A stretch of 64,000 nucleotides of DNA, taken from contig NZ_JBFDTP010000001.1 of NCBI RefSeq assembly GCF_040719375.1, positions 124,001-188,000 of the forward strand, in the 5' to 3' direction. The notes below the pieces were generated by a model. That model did no database searches, was not told the DNA's origin, and saw only the letters and a program-made list of their open reading frames with translations. The position numbers were made by a program, and so were the translations under genes. Source of the DNA: Clostridium sp. AN503. Its GTDB lineage: Bacteria > Bacillota > Clostridia > Lachnospirales > Lachnospiraceae. This document shows, piece by piece, positions 51,037-59,520 of this stretch; position 1 is the stretch's first letter; each line of letters starts with the position of its first letter.

Positions 51037-51960
51037 TTATCTTATGCAGATGTAAACCAGATATAACGTATACATAAGAAGCATAACCCCGCCCTCTAAA
51101 CGGCTGATCCGCTGCTTGCTGCGGGCTAAAAACCAGGTGATCACGCTGAATGCGATCAGGCATGCTGCATCAATGATCGCCATACGGTTGACTGCGATCG
51201 GAGAAACCGCTGCCGACAGCGCCAGGACCATCAGGATATTAAAAATATTGGAGCCGATCACATTGCCCAGGGCCAGGCCGTTTTCGCCTTTGCGGGAGGC
51301 CACAACAGAGGTGACCAGCTCCGGCAGGGAAGTTCCCAGGGCCACCACGGTCAGTCCCACCAGCGTCTGGCTGAGACCAAAAGCCAGAGCAATTTCGCTG
51401 GCGCTTTTAACTACCAGGTCGCCTCCCCATACGATCGCCGCAATTCCGCCAACGATATAGACGGCGCACCTAAGCGGCGGCAAAGCCTTAAATTCTTCCT
51501 GAGCTTCCACCCGGTTGATAAGCGCGTCCCGCACCGTCAGGACCAGGAATACCACAAACATGCCGAGCAGGATAAACGCCTCCGGACGGCTCACAAACTG
51601 ATCCCGCACGATCATCAGGAGCAGGGCCACAGCCACCAGGATCGATGCGGCAAAATCCCAGCGCAGCCGCACCGCAAAGGGGCGGATCGCGCCGCAGGCG
51701 CCCAGCACCACCAGAAGATTGAAAATATTGGAGCCGATCACATTTCCCACGGCGATCTCATTGTTCCCTACCAGGGACGCCGTCGTACTGACCGCCAGCT
51801 CCGGCGCGCTGGTCCCGAAGGCCACGATCGTCAGCCCGATGATAATGCTGGGAACCCGCAGCACCTTGGCAATGGAAGAACTGGCCTCCACGAAATAATC
51901 CGCGCCCTTGATCAGCAGCACAAATCCCAAAAGCAGTAACACAACCGTTGTAATACTCAT
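51037..51960 (-). CDS. CaCA-family calcium/sodium (cation) exchanger
   Basis: A 307-residue membrane protein of the YrbG-type cation/proton or cation/sodium exchangers, with ten to eleven segments in two homologous halves. The ion-binding alpha repeats are FGTSAPELAVSTTASLVGNN near residue 48 and LGTSLPELVTSVVASRKGEN near residue 210, each followed by VIGSNIFN. GAGGGAAAGAG precedes the ATG. A yybP-ykoY type riboswitch lies directly upstream, so this member may export Mn2+ or be induced when Mn2+ is in excess; that is inference from the leader. Confidence 0.93.
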   Translation of the reverse strand: MSITTVVLLLLGFVLLIKGADYFVEASSSIAKVLRVPSIIIGLTIVAFGTSAPELAVSTTASLVGNNEIAVGNVIGSNIFNLLVVLGACGAIRPFAVRLRWDFAASILVAVALLLMIVRDQFVSRPEAFILLGMFVVFLVLTVRDALINRVEAQEEFKALPPLRCAVYIVGGIAAIVWGGDLVVKSASEIALAFGLSQTLVGLTVVALGTSLPELVTSVVASRKGENGLALGNVIGSNIFNILMVLALSAAVSPIAVNRMAIIDAACLIAFSVITWFLARSKQRISRLEGGVMLLMYTLYLVYICIR

Positions 51961-52001
51961 ACTCTTTCCCTCATCTCTTATAGTATTTCCCTATGGCACA
52001 A

Positions 52002-52051
52002 CAAAAGCGAGGCTTTTATTGTATCTCAAGGACACAATAAAAGTCTCGCTT
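52002..52051 (-). terminator. Riboswitch expression-platform terminator
   Basis: An 18-base stem (52005-52022 with 52034-52051, one G-T mismatch) is followed on the minus strand by TTTTGTTG, 40 bases before the exchanger start. Its distal arm uses the same sequence (52035-52044) that can pair with the aptamer's 5' end, so the two structures exclude each other. Confidence 0.75.
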
Positions 52052-52149
52052 ATTATATACGTGCCGGGTTGTTTTTACTCACCGTTCAGGTGATTGACCG
52101 TGATGACGACAACGCACAGCAATGAATGCCAAGCTACTCCCTCTTATTG
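52035..52149 (-). ncRNA. yybP-ykoY manganese riboswitch
   Basis: The leader of the exchanger starts CAATAAGAGGGAGTAGC on the minus strand, carrying the GGGAGTAGC element conserved at the 5' end of yybP-ykoY aptamers. It continues with GTCGTCATCACGGTCAA, the central conserved loop, and GCGAGACTTTTATTG, which closes the basal stem with the 5' CAATAAGAG. Known members sense Mn2+ and turn on metal exporters. Pairing of the last segment alternates with the terminator stem, so Mn2+ binding would favour read-through. Confidence 0.8.
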
Positions 52150-52155
52150 AATTTT

Positions 52156-52184
52156 AGTATATTGTGTTTTAGAGGGCTTGTCAA
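52156..52184 (-). promoter_or_regulatory. Promoter of the riboswitch-exchanger transcript
   Basis: TTGACA (52179-52184) and TATACT (52156-52161) spaced by 17 bases on the minus strand, placing the transcript start next to the first aptamer base. From 52185 to 52468 I see no convincing gene or RNA. Confidence 0.75.
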
Positions 52185-52468
52185 GATGTTTTCTTGAGTC
52201 ATTTACCGTCATTTTTTGTCTCACAGCCATTTTCCAACCTGGTCTCTTCCGTCTGTCCCCTTCCCAGTCCGGCGTACTCTTTGGCTGCATCCTGCGCCAG
52301 ACCTCAGAAAAGTACTCCGCCCCCTTCTTTACGTCCATCCTTCTCTCCATCGAAGAAGAATGCAATGAACAGAACGCACCGTATCTGCCATCCGCAACTG
52401 CAACGAACTGCAGAATCCCCAGCTTTTAGAGAAATTGTCCGAGGCCTCATTCCCCTGCATAGTCTCAC

Positions 52469-53851
52469 TCACCTGGGGAACCTCACCTCCCCGGACAGGA
52501 TCCAAAGCGTCAGCAGGTTCGGATAGGCCATCAGGCCATTCCAAATATCCGAGATCATCCACACCACATCCAGGCGGCAGATACAGCCAGAAAATACTGC
52601 CGCCAGGTACAGGGCCGTATACAGCCTCATGCTTTTCTTCACAAGCCCTTCCACATTCCGCCCCGGATCCCCTCTCTGGAAAATCCGCTCCGCCAGATAG
52701 CAGGCCGTCTGCCTGCCCAGATAATACCAGGCGATAATGGTGGCAAATGCAAATACTACCATTGCGCCTGATACCAGCCATTCCCCTACAGATCCCAGAC
52801 TAAGAGAAAAACAATATGCCGTAAGACCGGCCCCGTCGCTGCCCTGGGGCAGCCCTCCATTTCCAAACTGGACGCAGAGGATCACAAGCGCAGTGAGGGT
52901 GCAGATGATGATCGTGTCAAAAAACACTTCAAACATGGCCCACATGCCCTGCCGTTCCGGCGTGGTATCCTCCGCCGCACCGTGAAGCACCGCCATGCTC
53001 CCCAGTCCCGCTTCATTGGAAAATACGCCTCTAGACATGCCATAGCGGACGCTGCGGCTTAAAAGGAACCCGGCCACCCCGCCGCCTGCGGCTGACGGTG
53101 TAAACGCCCCTTCAAACACCGCCGCTATGACCCGGGGCAGCACGTTCCAGCCAGACAAGATGACAACAAGAGAAAATACCACATAGATTCCTGCCGACAC
53201 CGGCATCAGCCGTTCTGACACCCTGGAGATCCGGCTGATTCCGCCTAAGATCACTGCTCCGGTGACCGCCGTGACCAAAACCGCACTGACAAGCGGAGGG
53301 ATACCGGCGCCGAACTCCAGAGTGCCGCTCATGGAATTAGACTGTACCATACTACCCATGCCCAGAGATGAGCATACGGCAAAAAATGCGTAGAGGACCC
53401 CCAGCGGGCGGCATCCAAGCCCCCGTTCCATATAGACCATCGGCCCGCACATCCAATGGCCGTCAGGTTTGCGGTACCGGTATTTCTGTCCGATACTGGT
53501 CTCTGCATAGGCAGTCGCCATACCGATCAGGGCCGAGATCCACATCCAGAACAGAGCACCCGGGCCGCCTGCAGTCAACGCCGTAGCTACCCCCACAATA
53601 TTTCCGGTCCCGATAGTCGCAGCCAACGCTGTGCAGGCGGATTGAAACGGGGTAATGCGGTGGCTCCCCTCCTGGCTGTCTCCGCCATCATCCGCCCACA
53701 GGCTTCCTGCGGTCATCCTCCACCAGTATCCTATCCGCCGTATCTGGAATCCTCCTGATTTTACTGTAAACCAAAGCCCGGTCCCCAAAAACAACACCAT
53801 GGTCCATGGCCCCCACACAATAAAATGAAGCGTCTGTGCCATTTCCTGCAT
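52469..53851 (-). CDS. AGCS-family alanine/glycine:sodium symporter
   Basis: A 460-residue membrane protein of the AGCS family (AlsT, DagA), importing alanine or glycine with Na+. The signature GTGNIVGVATALTAGGPGAL near residue 81, MATAYAETSIGQKYR near residue 110 and SNEAGLGSMAVLHGAA near residue 272 are clear. About eleven hydrophobic segments. The C-terminus is a little short after the final SGEV segment. AGGAAG precedes the first ATG closely and a second ATG lies three codons later. It stands alone. Confidence 0.92.
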   Translation of the reverse strand: MQEMAQTLHFIVWGPWTMVLFLGTGLWFTVKSGGFQIRRIGYWWRMTAGSLWADDGGDSQEGSHRITPFQSACTALAATIGTGNIVGVATALTAGGPGALFWMWISALIGMATAYAETSIGQKYRYRKPDGHWMCGPMVYMERGLGCRPLGVLYAFFAVCSSLGMGSMVQSNSMSGTLEFGAGIPPLVSAVLVTAVTGAVILGGISRISRVSERLMPVSAGIYVVFSLVVILSGWNVLPRVIAAVFEGAFTPSAAGGGVAGFLLSRSVRYGMSRGVFSNEAGLGSMAVLHGAAEDTTPERQGMWAMFEVFFDTIIICTLTALVILCVQFGNGGLPQGSDGAGLTAYCFSLSLGSVGEWLVSGAMVVFAFATIIAWYYLGRQTACYLAERIFQRGDPGRNVEGLVKKSMRLYTALYLAAVFSGCICRLDVVWMISDIWNGLMAYPNLLTLWILSGEVRFPR

Positions 53852-54043
53852 CTTCCTACCGCCCTTCCGCGCATACCGTGTCCGTTCTATCCTATGCTGG
53901 CGCTGCCGTCAACTATGCTTACCCAGAGCTCCTGATTGCGATTTCTCCCAAAATATTCATAGAGACTTTCTTTTTTGTGCCCTCGCATTTTAGACTTAAA
54001 TATGGTATGATAGTTAAAGAAAATACAGGAAAGAGGTGTTTTT

Positions 54044-55024
54044 ATGCCTGGATTTACAACACATTATATACTGGGAATGAAAGCCTACAACGACCTGCCG
54101 AACAATCAGCTCAAATACATCATTGCCAAATACCGCTGGCTTTACCAACTGGGACTCCAGGGACCGGATATGTTCTTCTACAATATCCCGATATTGCGCC
54201 ATCAGGACTACCGGAATGTGGGCTCTTATATGCATGAGCATCATATCCGGGATTTCTTCGAGTGCTATCTGCGCCGCCTAAGCCAGATCAGCTCCCGCCA
54301 GCAGCGGGAGGAGGGCCTTGCCTATTTCTGCGGGTACTTAGGACATTATATTGGGGATTCCATCTGCCATCCGTATGTGTACGGCAGGATCGGGTATGAC
54401 GTCAAGAATCCCAGCAACCACACCCACGGTCTTCACGCTGCCTTGGAGAACGACATTGATGCGCTGCTCCTTATGAAGTACAAAAAGAAAAAGCCGTCCC
54501 AGTTCAACCAGGCGGCTACGATCTGCTTAAATGGCATGGAGACTCAGTTTATCTCCCGCTTTTTGTCGGAATGCATCAACGAAGTGTATTACCCGATCAC
54601 CTACAGCAACAATTTCCAGGTTACCCCCAGGATGATGCACCGTTCCATCCTGGCTATGCGCTTCGGCTGCCGCACCCTGGCAGACCCCTCAGGGAAAAAG
54701 CGCAGCCGTATCGCTTTTGTTGAAAACCTGTTTTTGAGAAATCCCATCGCCTCCACCAAGCTGGTGACCGATGAGGTGAGCGACCCGCGGAAGTGCCTGA
54801 ACCTGGACCACGAGATCTGGTGCAATCCCTGGGACCGCCGCCTTGCATCCAAGGCTTCCTTCCCGGATCTGTTCCGCCAGGCGCTGTTAAAATGCTGCAA
54901 CGTATACGCCATCATCAATGCAGACATTACCAGGAATGAGCCTATGAAGGAACAGGACTTCAGCCGCCTTCTGGACGAGCTGGGCAGTTACTCCTACCAC
55001 AGCGGTCTTTCTGTCACGGACTGA
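54044..55024 (+). CDS. Zinc-dependent phospholipase C-like protein
   Basis: A 326-residue protein of the zinc-dependent phospholipase C/S1-P1-like fold. The His/Asp metal-binding residues occur as PGFTTHYILG at the start, QGPDMFFYN near residue 40, HEHHIRDF near residue 65 and FCGYLGHYIGDSICHPYVY near residue 95. There is no signal peptide, so it is probably cytoplasmic, as is common for this uncharacterised group in Lachnospiraceae. AGAGGTG precedes the ATG. Substrate unknown; lipid hydrolysis is only a family-level guess. Confidence 0.82.
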   Translation: MPGFTTHYILGMKAYNDLPNNQLKYIIAKYRWLYQLGLQGPDMFFYNIPILRHQDYRNVGSYMHEHHIRDFFECYLRRLSQISSRQQREEGLAYFCGYLGHYIGDSICHPYVYGRIGYDVKNPSNHTHGLHAALENDIDALLLMKYKKKKPSQFNQAATICLNGMETQFISRFLSECINEVYYPITYSNNFQVTPRMMHRSILAMRFGCRTLADPSGKKRSRIAFVENLFLRNPIASTKLVTDEVSDPRKCLNLDHEIWCNPWDRRLASKASFPDLFRQALLKCCNVYAIINADITRNEPMKEQDFSRLLDELGSYSYHSGLSVTD

Positions 55025-55159
55025 CTTCAGGGTCAGCAGACCTGCGCTGTGATCAGGCGACGCTCCCGCGCATCAAGCCAAAAACGGACCCGCACGAATT
55101 GCTGCGGACCCGCTTTTGGCTTTTTAGATGCTTTTTATATGCTTTTTAACTACTCTGTC

Positions 55160-56170
55160 TTATCGGATAACCTGGTCTCCATCCTTGGTGCAGTAATGTT
55201 TTTTTACATCCAGCTTCTGGACCCACGCCTTTGTCTCCGGTGTCTTAAAGCGGTCTCCTTCATTATCCCACAGCCACTGCGGAGTCGGCCACAGACAGAC
55301 CGACGGATCAACCGCCTGGTACACTGCCTCTCCCACGCCGTTCTGACCATGGTGCGCCATCTGGACCATGTCGGATCTAAGTCCATCCGCACCCACATCA
55401 TCCAGCAGCATCTGACCTCTGACCTCTCCCAGATCCCCCAAAAACAGGATGGACCGGTTATTCACCACCGCGCGGTACGCAAGGCCTGCATCATTGCCGT
55501 CGTTATCACCTATATGATCTTCATCCGGCTCATACCGGTCGTTCACCACTGTGATATCCACATCATCCACAGAGATCACGTCGCCTTTTCCCACCACATG
55601 CAGTTTTTCAGGATCCTGGGCATTCAAAAGCTTTATGATCGTATCTGCAGTCCCCAGTTCCTCCTGGTCATGGAGCGCATACCACTCTGTCGATGCAAAA
55701 TTATAATAGAAGTTATCAATCTGGATCCCGGCGCCCTCACCGTCCTCCTCGTTCTGCAGGATCTTGATCAGCGCGCCCACATGGTCTGTGTGGGTATGGG
55801 TCAGCAGCCATGCGCTCACGTGCCCGCCGCGTTTTTTGATCTGCTCCACAAGGTAATCCCCGTCGTCCCAGCGCCCGCCGTCAATAACGATCAGGCTCCC
55901 TTCCTTTGTCTCCAGAAGAAAGGACATCATCTGCCCCTTGCTCTGGGACTTCAGCATGGTAAGCTCTGCGCCGCCAAACACCGGCTTTTCATCCTGCCTG
56001 TCCTTTTCTCCTTCTGTCCTGATCTCTTTTTCTGCCCCAAAACCAATGATGACTGCGGCCGCCGTAACCAGCCCTATGATCAGGACCGCAGCCGCCAAAA
56101 TCATGGCGATCCACGGTTTCCTTTGCTTTCCGCGCCTGCTCCTGCCTCTCGTTTTTATATTCTTTTCCAT
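55160..56170 (-). CDS. Membrane-anchored metallo-beta-lactamase-fold hydrolase (ComEC/Rec2 C-terminal type)
   Basis: A 336-residue protein with a basic N-terminus, one membrane helix (about 22-44), and an extracytoplasmic MBL domain. The metal-binding HTHTDHVGA near residue 130, Asp in SLIVIDGGRWDDGDY, Asp in ILFLGDLGE and His in MVQMAHHGQNG are all present. Such domains in surface proteins are linked to DNA uptake nucleases or phosphodiesterases. The start at 56170 is preferred to the frame from 56242. It is divergent from the BCCT gene. Substrate unknown. Confidence 0.87.
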   Translation of the reverse strand: MEKNIKTRGRSRRGKQRKPWIAMILAAAVLIIGLVTAAAVIIGFGAEKEIRTEGEKDRQDEKPVFGGAELTMLKSQSKGQMMSFLLETKEGSLIVIDGGRWDDGDYLVEQIKKRGGHVSAWLLTHTHTDHVGALIKILQNEEDGEGAGIQIDNFYYNFASTEWYALHDQEELGTADTIIKLLNAQDPEKLHVVGKGDVISVDDVDITVVNDRYEPDEDHIGDNDGNDAGLAYRAVVNNRSILFLGDLGEVRGQMLLDDVGADGLRSDMVQMAHHGQNGVGEAVYQAVDPSVCLWPTPQWLWDNEGDRFKTPETKAWVQKLDVKKHYCTKDGDQVIR

Positions 56171-56399
56171 ATTCCTGGCTCCACTCTCCCTTATGACAGA
56201 TCTCATTATATCCCGTTTCCTGCTTATTTTACCAGAGATCATTGCCCCTGGGTAGGGGAATCATAAAATCGTCAGAAATTTGCAATAAATTATGCTTGCA
56301 TTTTCGCGTCCTGAATGGTATTATGTTCAATATGATTTATTTTTAAATATTTTTGAACAACATGTGCTGCATTCATCTGTGCTTGAGGAGGTAACAATT

Positions 56400-57926
56400 A
56401 TGAAAGATCAGGCTTCTGAGAAATCCCTGTTAAAACAACTGGACTGGTTTACCATGCTGGTCCCGTTTTGCTGTATTCTCGTCTTATGTACATGGTTCGT
56501 TACAAAACCGGAACAGTCTTCCCAGGTTCTGGGATCGATCCGGTATTTCCTGGGCAACCAGATGGGGAGCTACTACCTCCTGATCGGCCTGGGCGTTTTT
56601 ATCTGCTCCCTGTACATGGCATTTTCTCGCTTTGGCAAAATAAAGCTGGGCGATATGGAGAAGCCGGAATACTCCAACTTCCGCTGGGGCTCCATGATGT
56701 TTACTGCCGGACTTGCAGCCGACATCCTGTTCTACTCCTGCTGTGAATGGATGCTGTATGCTGCGGAACCGCATATTGAGGATATGGGCGGCATCCAGGA
56801 CTGGGCATCCACCTTCCCGCTGTTCCACTGGGGGCCGATTCCCTGGGGCTTCTACCTTGTCCTGTCCGTGGCCTTCGGCTTCATGCTCCATGTACGTAAG
56901 CGTGACAAGCAGAAATATTCCGAATCCTGCCGCGCCCTTTTGGGAAAGCGTGTGGACGGATGGGCCGGGAAGATCATAGATCTGATCGCTGTAGTGGCGC
57001 TGCTTGCAGGCACTGCCACCACATTTTCCCTCGCCACGCCTCTGCTCTCCCTGGCGATCAGCCGCGTGACCGGCATTCCGCAGACCACGATGTTGACGAT
57101 CCTGATCCTGGTGATCGTATGCTGCATTTACACGGTCTCCGTATACTTCGGCATGAAGGGCATCCAACGCTCGGCTGCCTGCTGTACCTACCTGTTTTTT
57201 ACGCTGCTGGCCTATGTGTTTTTCTTCGGCGGGGAGAGCCGCTACATTATTGAGACAGGTATCACTGCATTAGGTAACTTAACCCAGAACTTTATCGGGC
57301 TGTCCACCTGGACGGATGCGCTGCGCACCTCTTCCTTCCCGCAGAACTGGACGATCTTCTATTGGGCATACTGGATGGTCTGGTGCGTGGCTGCTCCATT
57401 CTTCATCGGGGCCATCAGCAAAGGGCGGACGGTGAAGCAGACGATCCTGGGCGGATACTTCTTTGGCCTTGCAGGTACGTTTACCTCCTTCATCATCCTG
57501 GGGAACTACGGACTGGGCCTGCAGACCCACGGACGGCTGGATATCCTGACTCCTTACACCCAGACCGGTGATCAGTACACTGCGATCATCTCCATGCTGG
57601 AGTACCTCCCGCTGTCAAGCTTTGTGCTGATCCTTTTGGTGCTCTGCATGATCACCTTTTATTCCACGTCCTTCGACTCCATCACCCTGGTGGCGTCCTC
57701 CTACTCCTACAAGGAGCTGGGCAATGCCGTGAACCCGGATAAGCGCGTGAAGCTGTTCTGGGCTATCTTCCTGATCCTGCTGCCGATCGCGCTGATCTTC
57801 TCGAAGAACTCTATGACGAATCTGCAGACGGTATCGATCATTGCGGCGTTTCCGATCGGGATCATTATTATTTTGATCCTGGCCAGTTTCTTTAAGGATG
57901 CGAATGAATATTTGAAAGGGAACTGA
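56400..57926 (+). CDS. BCCT-family betaine/choline/carnitine-type transporter
   Basis: A 508-residue membrane protein with twelve hydrophobic segments of the BCCT family, which takes up quaternary ammonium compounds. The region FRWGSMMFTAGLAADILFYS near residue 90 takes the place of the usual GIGxGxxF-type loop, and the FHWGPIPWGFYLVLSVAFGF segment and the Trp-rich WTIFYWAYWMVWCVAAPFF helix near residue 320 are typical. The atypical Gly loop suggests a proton-coupled or exchange-type relative like CaiT. The start at 56400 follows GAGGAGG. Ligand not determined. Confidence 0.92.
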   Translation: MKDQASEKSLLKQLDWFTMLVPFCCILVLCTWFVTKPEQSSQVLGSIRYFLGNQMGSYYLLIGLGVFICSLYMAFSRFGKIKLGDMEKPEYSNFRWGSMMFTAGLAADILFYSCCEWMLYAAEPHIEDMGGIQDWASTFPLFHWGPIPWGFYLVLSVAFGFMLHVRKRDKQKYSESCRALLGKRVDGWAGKIIDLIAVVALLAGTATTFSLATPLLSLAISRVTGIPQTTMLTILILVIVCCIYTVSVYFGMKGIQRSAACCTYLFFTLLAYVFFFGGESRYIIETGITALGNLTQNFIGLSTWTDALRTSSFPQNWTIFYWAYWMVWCVAAPFFIGAISKGRTVKQTILGGYFFGLAGTFTSFIILGNYGLGLQTHGRLDILTPYTQTGDQYTAIISMLEYLPLSSFVLILLVLCMITFYSTSFDSITLVASSYSYKELGNAVNPDKRVKLFWAIFLILLPIALIFSKNSMTNLQTVSIIAAFPIGIIIILILASFFKDANEYLKGN

Positions 57927-57955
57927 TGATTTGTTTCTGTTGTAATAGTACCAAC

Positions 57956-58021
57956 ATATCCGCAGGATTGACTTTTGCCCATATCCTGCGGGTAACCCGC
58001 TGTCATTATTTTATTTCATTA
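57956..58021. repeat. 66-base direct repeat, left copy
   Basis: Matches 59447-59512 at 63 of 66 positions. It contains the inverted repeat ATCCGCAGGAT/ATCCTGCGG, so it is itself terminator-like, and lies 29 bases after the BCCT stop codon. Confidence 0.9.
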
Positions 58022-58063
58022 CTCACCCCATGGCCATTGCCCTCCAGCACCCTCATACCGTAT

Positions 58064-58705
58064 TTATTTTTCAATCAAATCTTCCATTGTACAGCCAAGA
58101 ACCCTTGCCAACCGATACAACGTATCAGCACTTGCCTTGTTAATGTCTTTGTTTCTCTGTTCATACATCTGAACAGAACGAAGGCTGACGCCGGAACGCT
58201 TAGCCAATTCTGCCTGCGTAAATCCATAAGCTGTGCGGATGCGCTTTAAATTTGTTTCAGAAAAAAAATCCTTTATCCGTGTATCCACGATATCAACGAA
58301 TTTTGTTATATCCGCTTCGTGAAGCGTATAGTACATTTTTTGCAGATCTTCAAAATCAATACCCTTAAAAATATCACTGTACTTTCTGCCTGAATACCAT
58401 TGATAATAAGCCACAGCCCAACCAATCCAATACTCCTTTGATCGTCCGTAATGTTCCTGCGGTTCTGTCTGAAGTAACTGCCCTTTCGTTTCTGAAATGA
58501 TTTCTCTTACAATTTCAATCCCGCTTTTTCCCGCAAGATAAGCAGGCTCACCATTTTCCAATCGCTTACATACAGAACTTACAGTAAACAGTTTTACAAA
58601 ATCGTTTCCGGGAATGCCGCAGGTATTCACAGCATAATCAAAGGCATCCCCCAGAGCCGACTGTGCATTATTCAGATATATTTCTTGGTATGCGTGGGTC
58701 ATCAT
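58064..58705 (-). CDS. HTH (XRE)-domain protein, probable antitoxin
   Basis: A 213-residue protein. Residues 1-145 are a mostly helical domain of unknown family with an aromatic-rich YWIGWAVAYYQWYSGRKYSD segment. Residues 155-213 form an XRE helix-turn-helix (TAYGFTQAELAKRSGVSLRS, then TLYRLARVLGCTMEDLIEK). GAGGAGG precedes the ATG. The start overlaps the end of the DUF3990 gene by 38 bases, so they are coupled. It most likely binds the palindrome in the cassette promoter and neutralises its partner; that is inferred from the layout. Confidence 0.8.
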   Translation of the reverse strand: MMTHAYQEIYLNNAQSALGDAFDYAVNTCGIPGNDFVKLFTVSSVCKRLENGEPAYLAGKSGIEIVREIISETKGQLLQTEPQEHYGRSKEYWIGWAVAYYQWYSGRKYSDIFKGIDFEDLQKMYYTLHEADITKFVDIVDTRIKDFFSETNLKRIRTAYGFTQAELAKRSGVSLRSVQMYEQRNKDINKASADTLYRLARVLGCTMEDLIEK

Positions 58706-59360
58706 TTTTAATGCCTCCTCTCATAATATCCTGAATATACAGACCATCACTTTCCTCCTCAAGCATCTTTACATAAAGCTGATTTGCTTTATCATCTCTG
58801 GCTTTGCGAAGAACATAATACCTGTCTTTCTCGGCGACATTAAAACCCTCGTATTTTAAATTTGAAAAAGCAAACTTTGATTTAACAACGATTTGCTCGC
58901 CCAATTTTCCAAGCTTCATGGCTCCGGCAAGCTGCTCCACTGAAATCCCATTATTTAGAAACGACTCCGCATAATCAAAATAGGAATCATCCGCACGATA
59001 TCCCATAATCAAATCGAATGCATTGACATTCACACTGAAGTTGTCAATCAAATATCTTTTTGCGCGTCTGGCCACAGGCATTTTAATAGAAAACAAGCGA
59101 TGCTCCACCAAAACAGCAATCCAGTTAAGTATTGTGTAATCAGAGCTGTTCAAATTTAAAATGTTCAGGTATTCGGTATTGAGCGTATAACGATTAGAAA
59201 AGCCGTCACGCAGGGAAGATACCGCCCACTCCTTTACAAGTTCCTCGCTTGCAGTACAATAAAATCCAAGTCCAAAATCGTTATTCTTTTTTCCTTCACC
59301 AAAAATCGGCTGTTCTACAATTTTTTCTGATCCATGATACACTGTGATTAGCTTATCCAT
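58668..59360 (-). CDS. DUF3990 protein, probable ADP-ribosyltransferase-like toxin
   Basis: A 230-residue protein. It opens MDKLITVYHGSEKIVEQPIF and continues NDFGLGFYCTASEELVKEWA, the pattern of DUF3990 (YHGS, DFGxGFY, WA), a family with an ADP-ribosyltransferase-like fold found in toxin-antitoxin pairs. The YHGS and GFYCT motifs resemble the NAD-binding H-Y-type core. The start at 59360 is nine bases from GGAG; an upstream ATG at 59375 is possible. It is the first gene of the cassette and is followed with overlap by the HTH gene. Toxicity is inferred, not shown. Confidence 0.78.
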   Translation of the reverse strand: MDKLITVYHGSEKIVEQPIFGEGKKNNDFGLGFYCTASEELVKEWAVSSLRDGFSNRYTLNTEYLNILNLNSSDYTILNWIAVLVEHRLFSIKMPVARRAKRYLIDNFSVNVNAFDLIMGYRADDSYFDYAESFLNNGISVEQLAGAMKLGKLGEQIVVKSKFAFSNLKYEGFNVAEKDRYYVLRKARDDKANQLYVKMLEEESDGLYIQDIMRGGIKNDDPRIPRNISE

Positions 59361-59388
59361 TTTCTCAATCTCCATTCGCTTTGCCTTT

Positions 59389-59417
59389 ATTGTATCACCA
59401 GAGTGATATAATATCAA
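59389..59417 (-). promoter_or_regulatory. Cassette promoter with palindromic operator
   Basis: On the minus strand TTGATA (59412-59417) and TACAAT (59389-59394) are spaced by 17 bases. The spacer holds the perfect palindrome TATCACCAGAGTGATA (59393-59408), an ideal place for repression by the HTH protein of the cassette. Confidence 0.75.
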
Positions 59418-59446
59418 GAGAGTACTCTCGCCTTTTTTGACAAAAA

Positions 59447-59512
59447 ATATCCGCAGGATTGACTTTTGTCCATATCCTGCGGATAACCTGCTGTCATTAT
59501 TTTATTTCATTA
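59447..59512. repeat. 66-base direct repeat, right copy
   Basis: Partner of 57956-58021 at an offset of 1491 bases with three mismatches. In this copy the inner inverted repeat ATCCGCAGGAT/ATCCTGCGGAT is perfect. It lies eight bases past the glycosyltransferase stop and may be its terminator. Confidence 0.9.
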
Positions 59513-59520
59513 CCGGCAGC

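Larger units (their letters stand above)
58022..59446. mobile_element. Inserted toxin-antitoxin-like cassette between direct repeats
   Basis: A segment of about 1.4 kb with two minus-strand genes and their own promoter is bounded by 66-base direct repeats. It is clearly richer in A and T than the flanking genes. Removing the segment and one repeat restores a simple convergent pair, the BCCT gene and the glycosyltransferase gene, with one hairpin between them. No transposase or integrase is present in the cassette. Confidence 0.65.

Noticed and set aside
52144..52365. A 73-codon minus-strand frame upstream of the riboswitch promoter
   Set aside because: It overlaps the promoter and the riboswitch start, has no ribosome-binding site and no family-like features.
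55049..56266. A 405-codon plus-strand frame
   Set aside because: It lies opposite the metallo-beta-lactamase-fold gene, which carries the complete metal-binding motif set.
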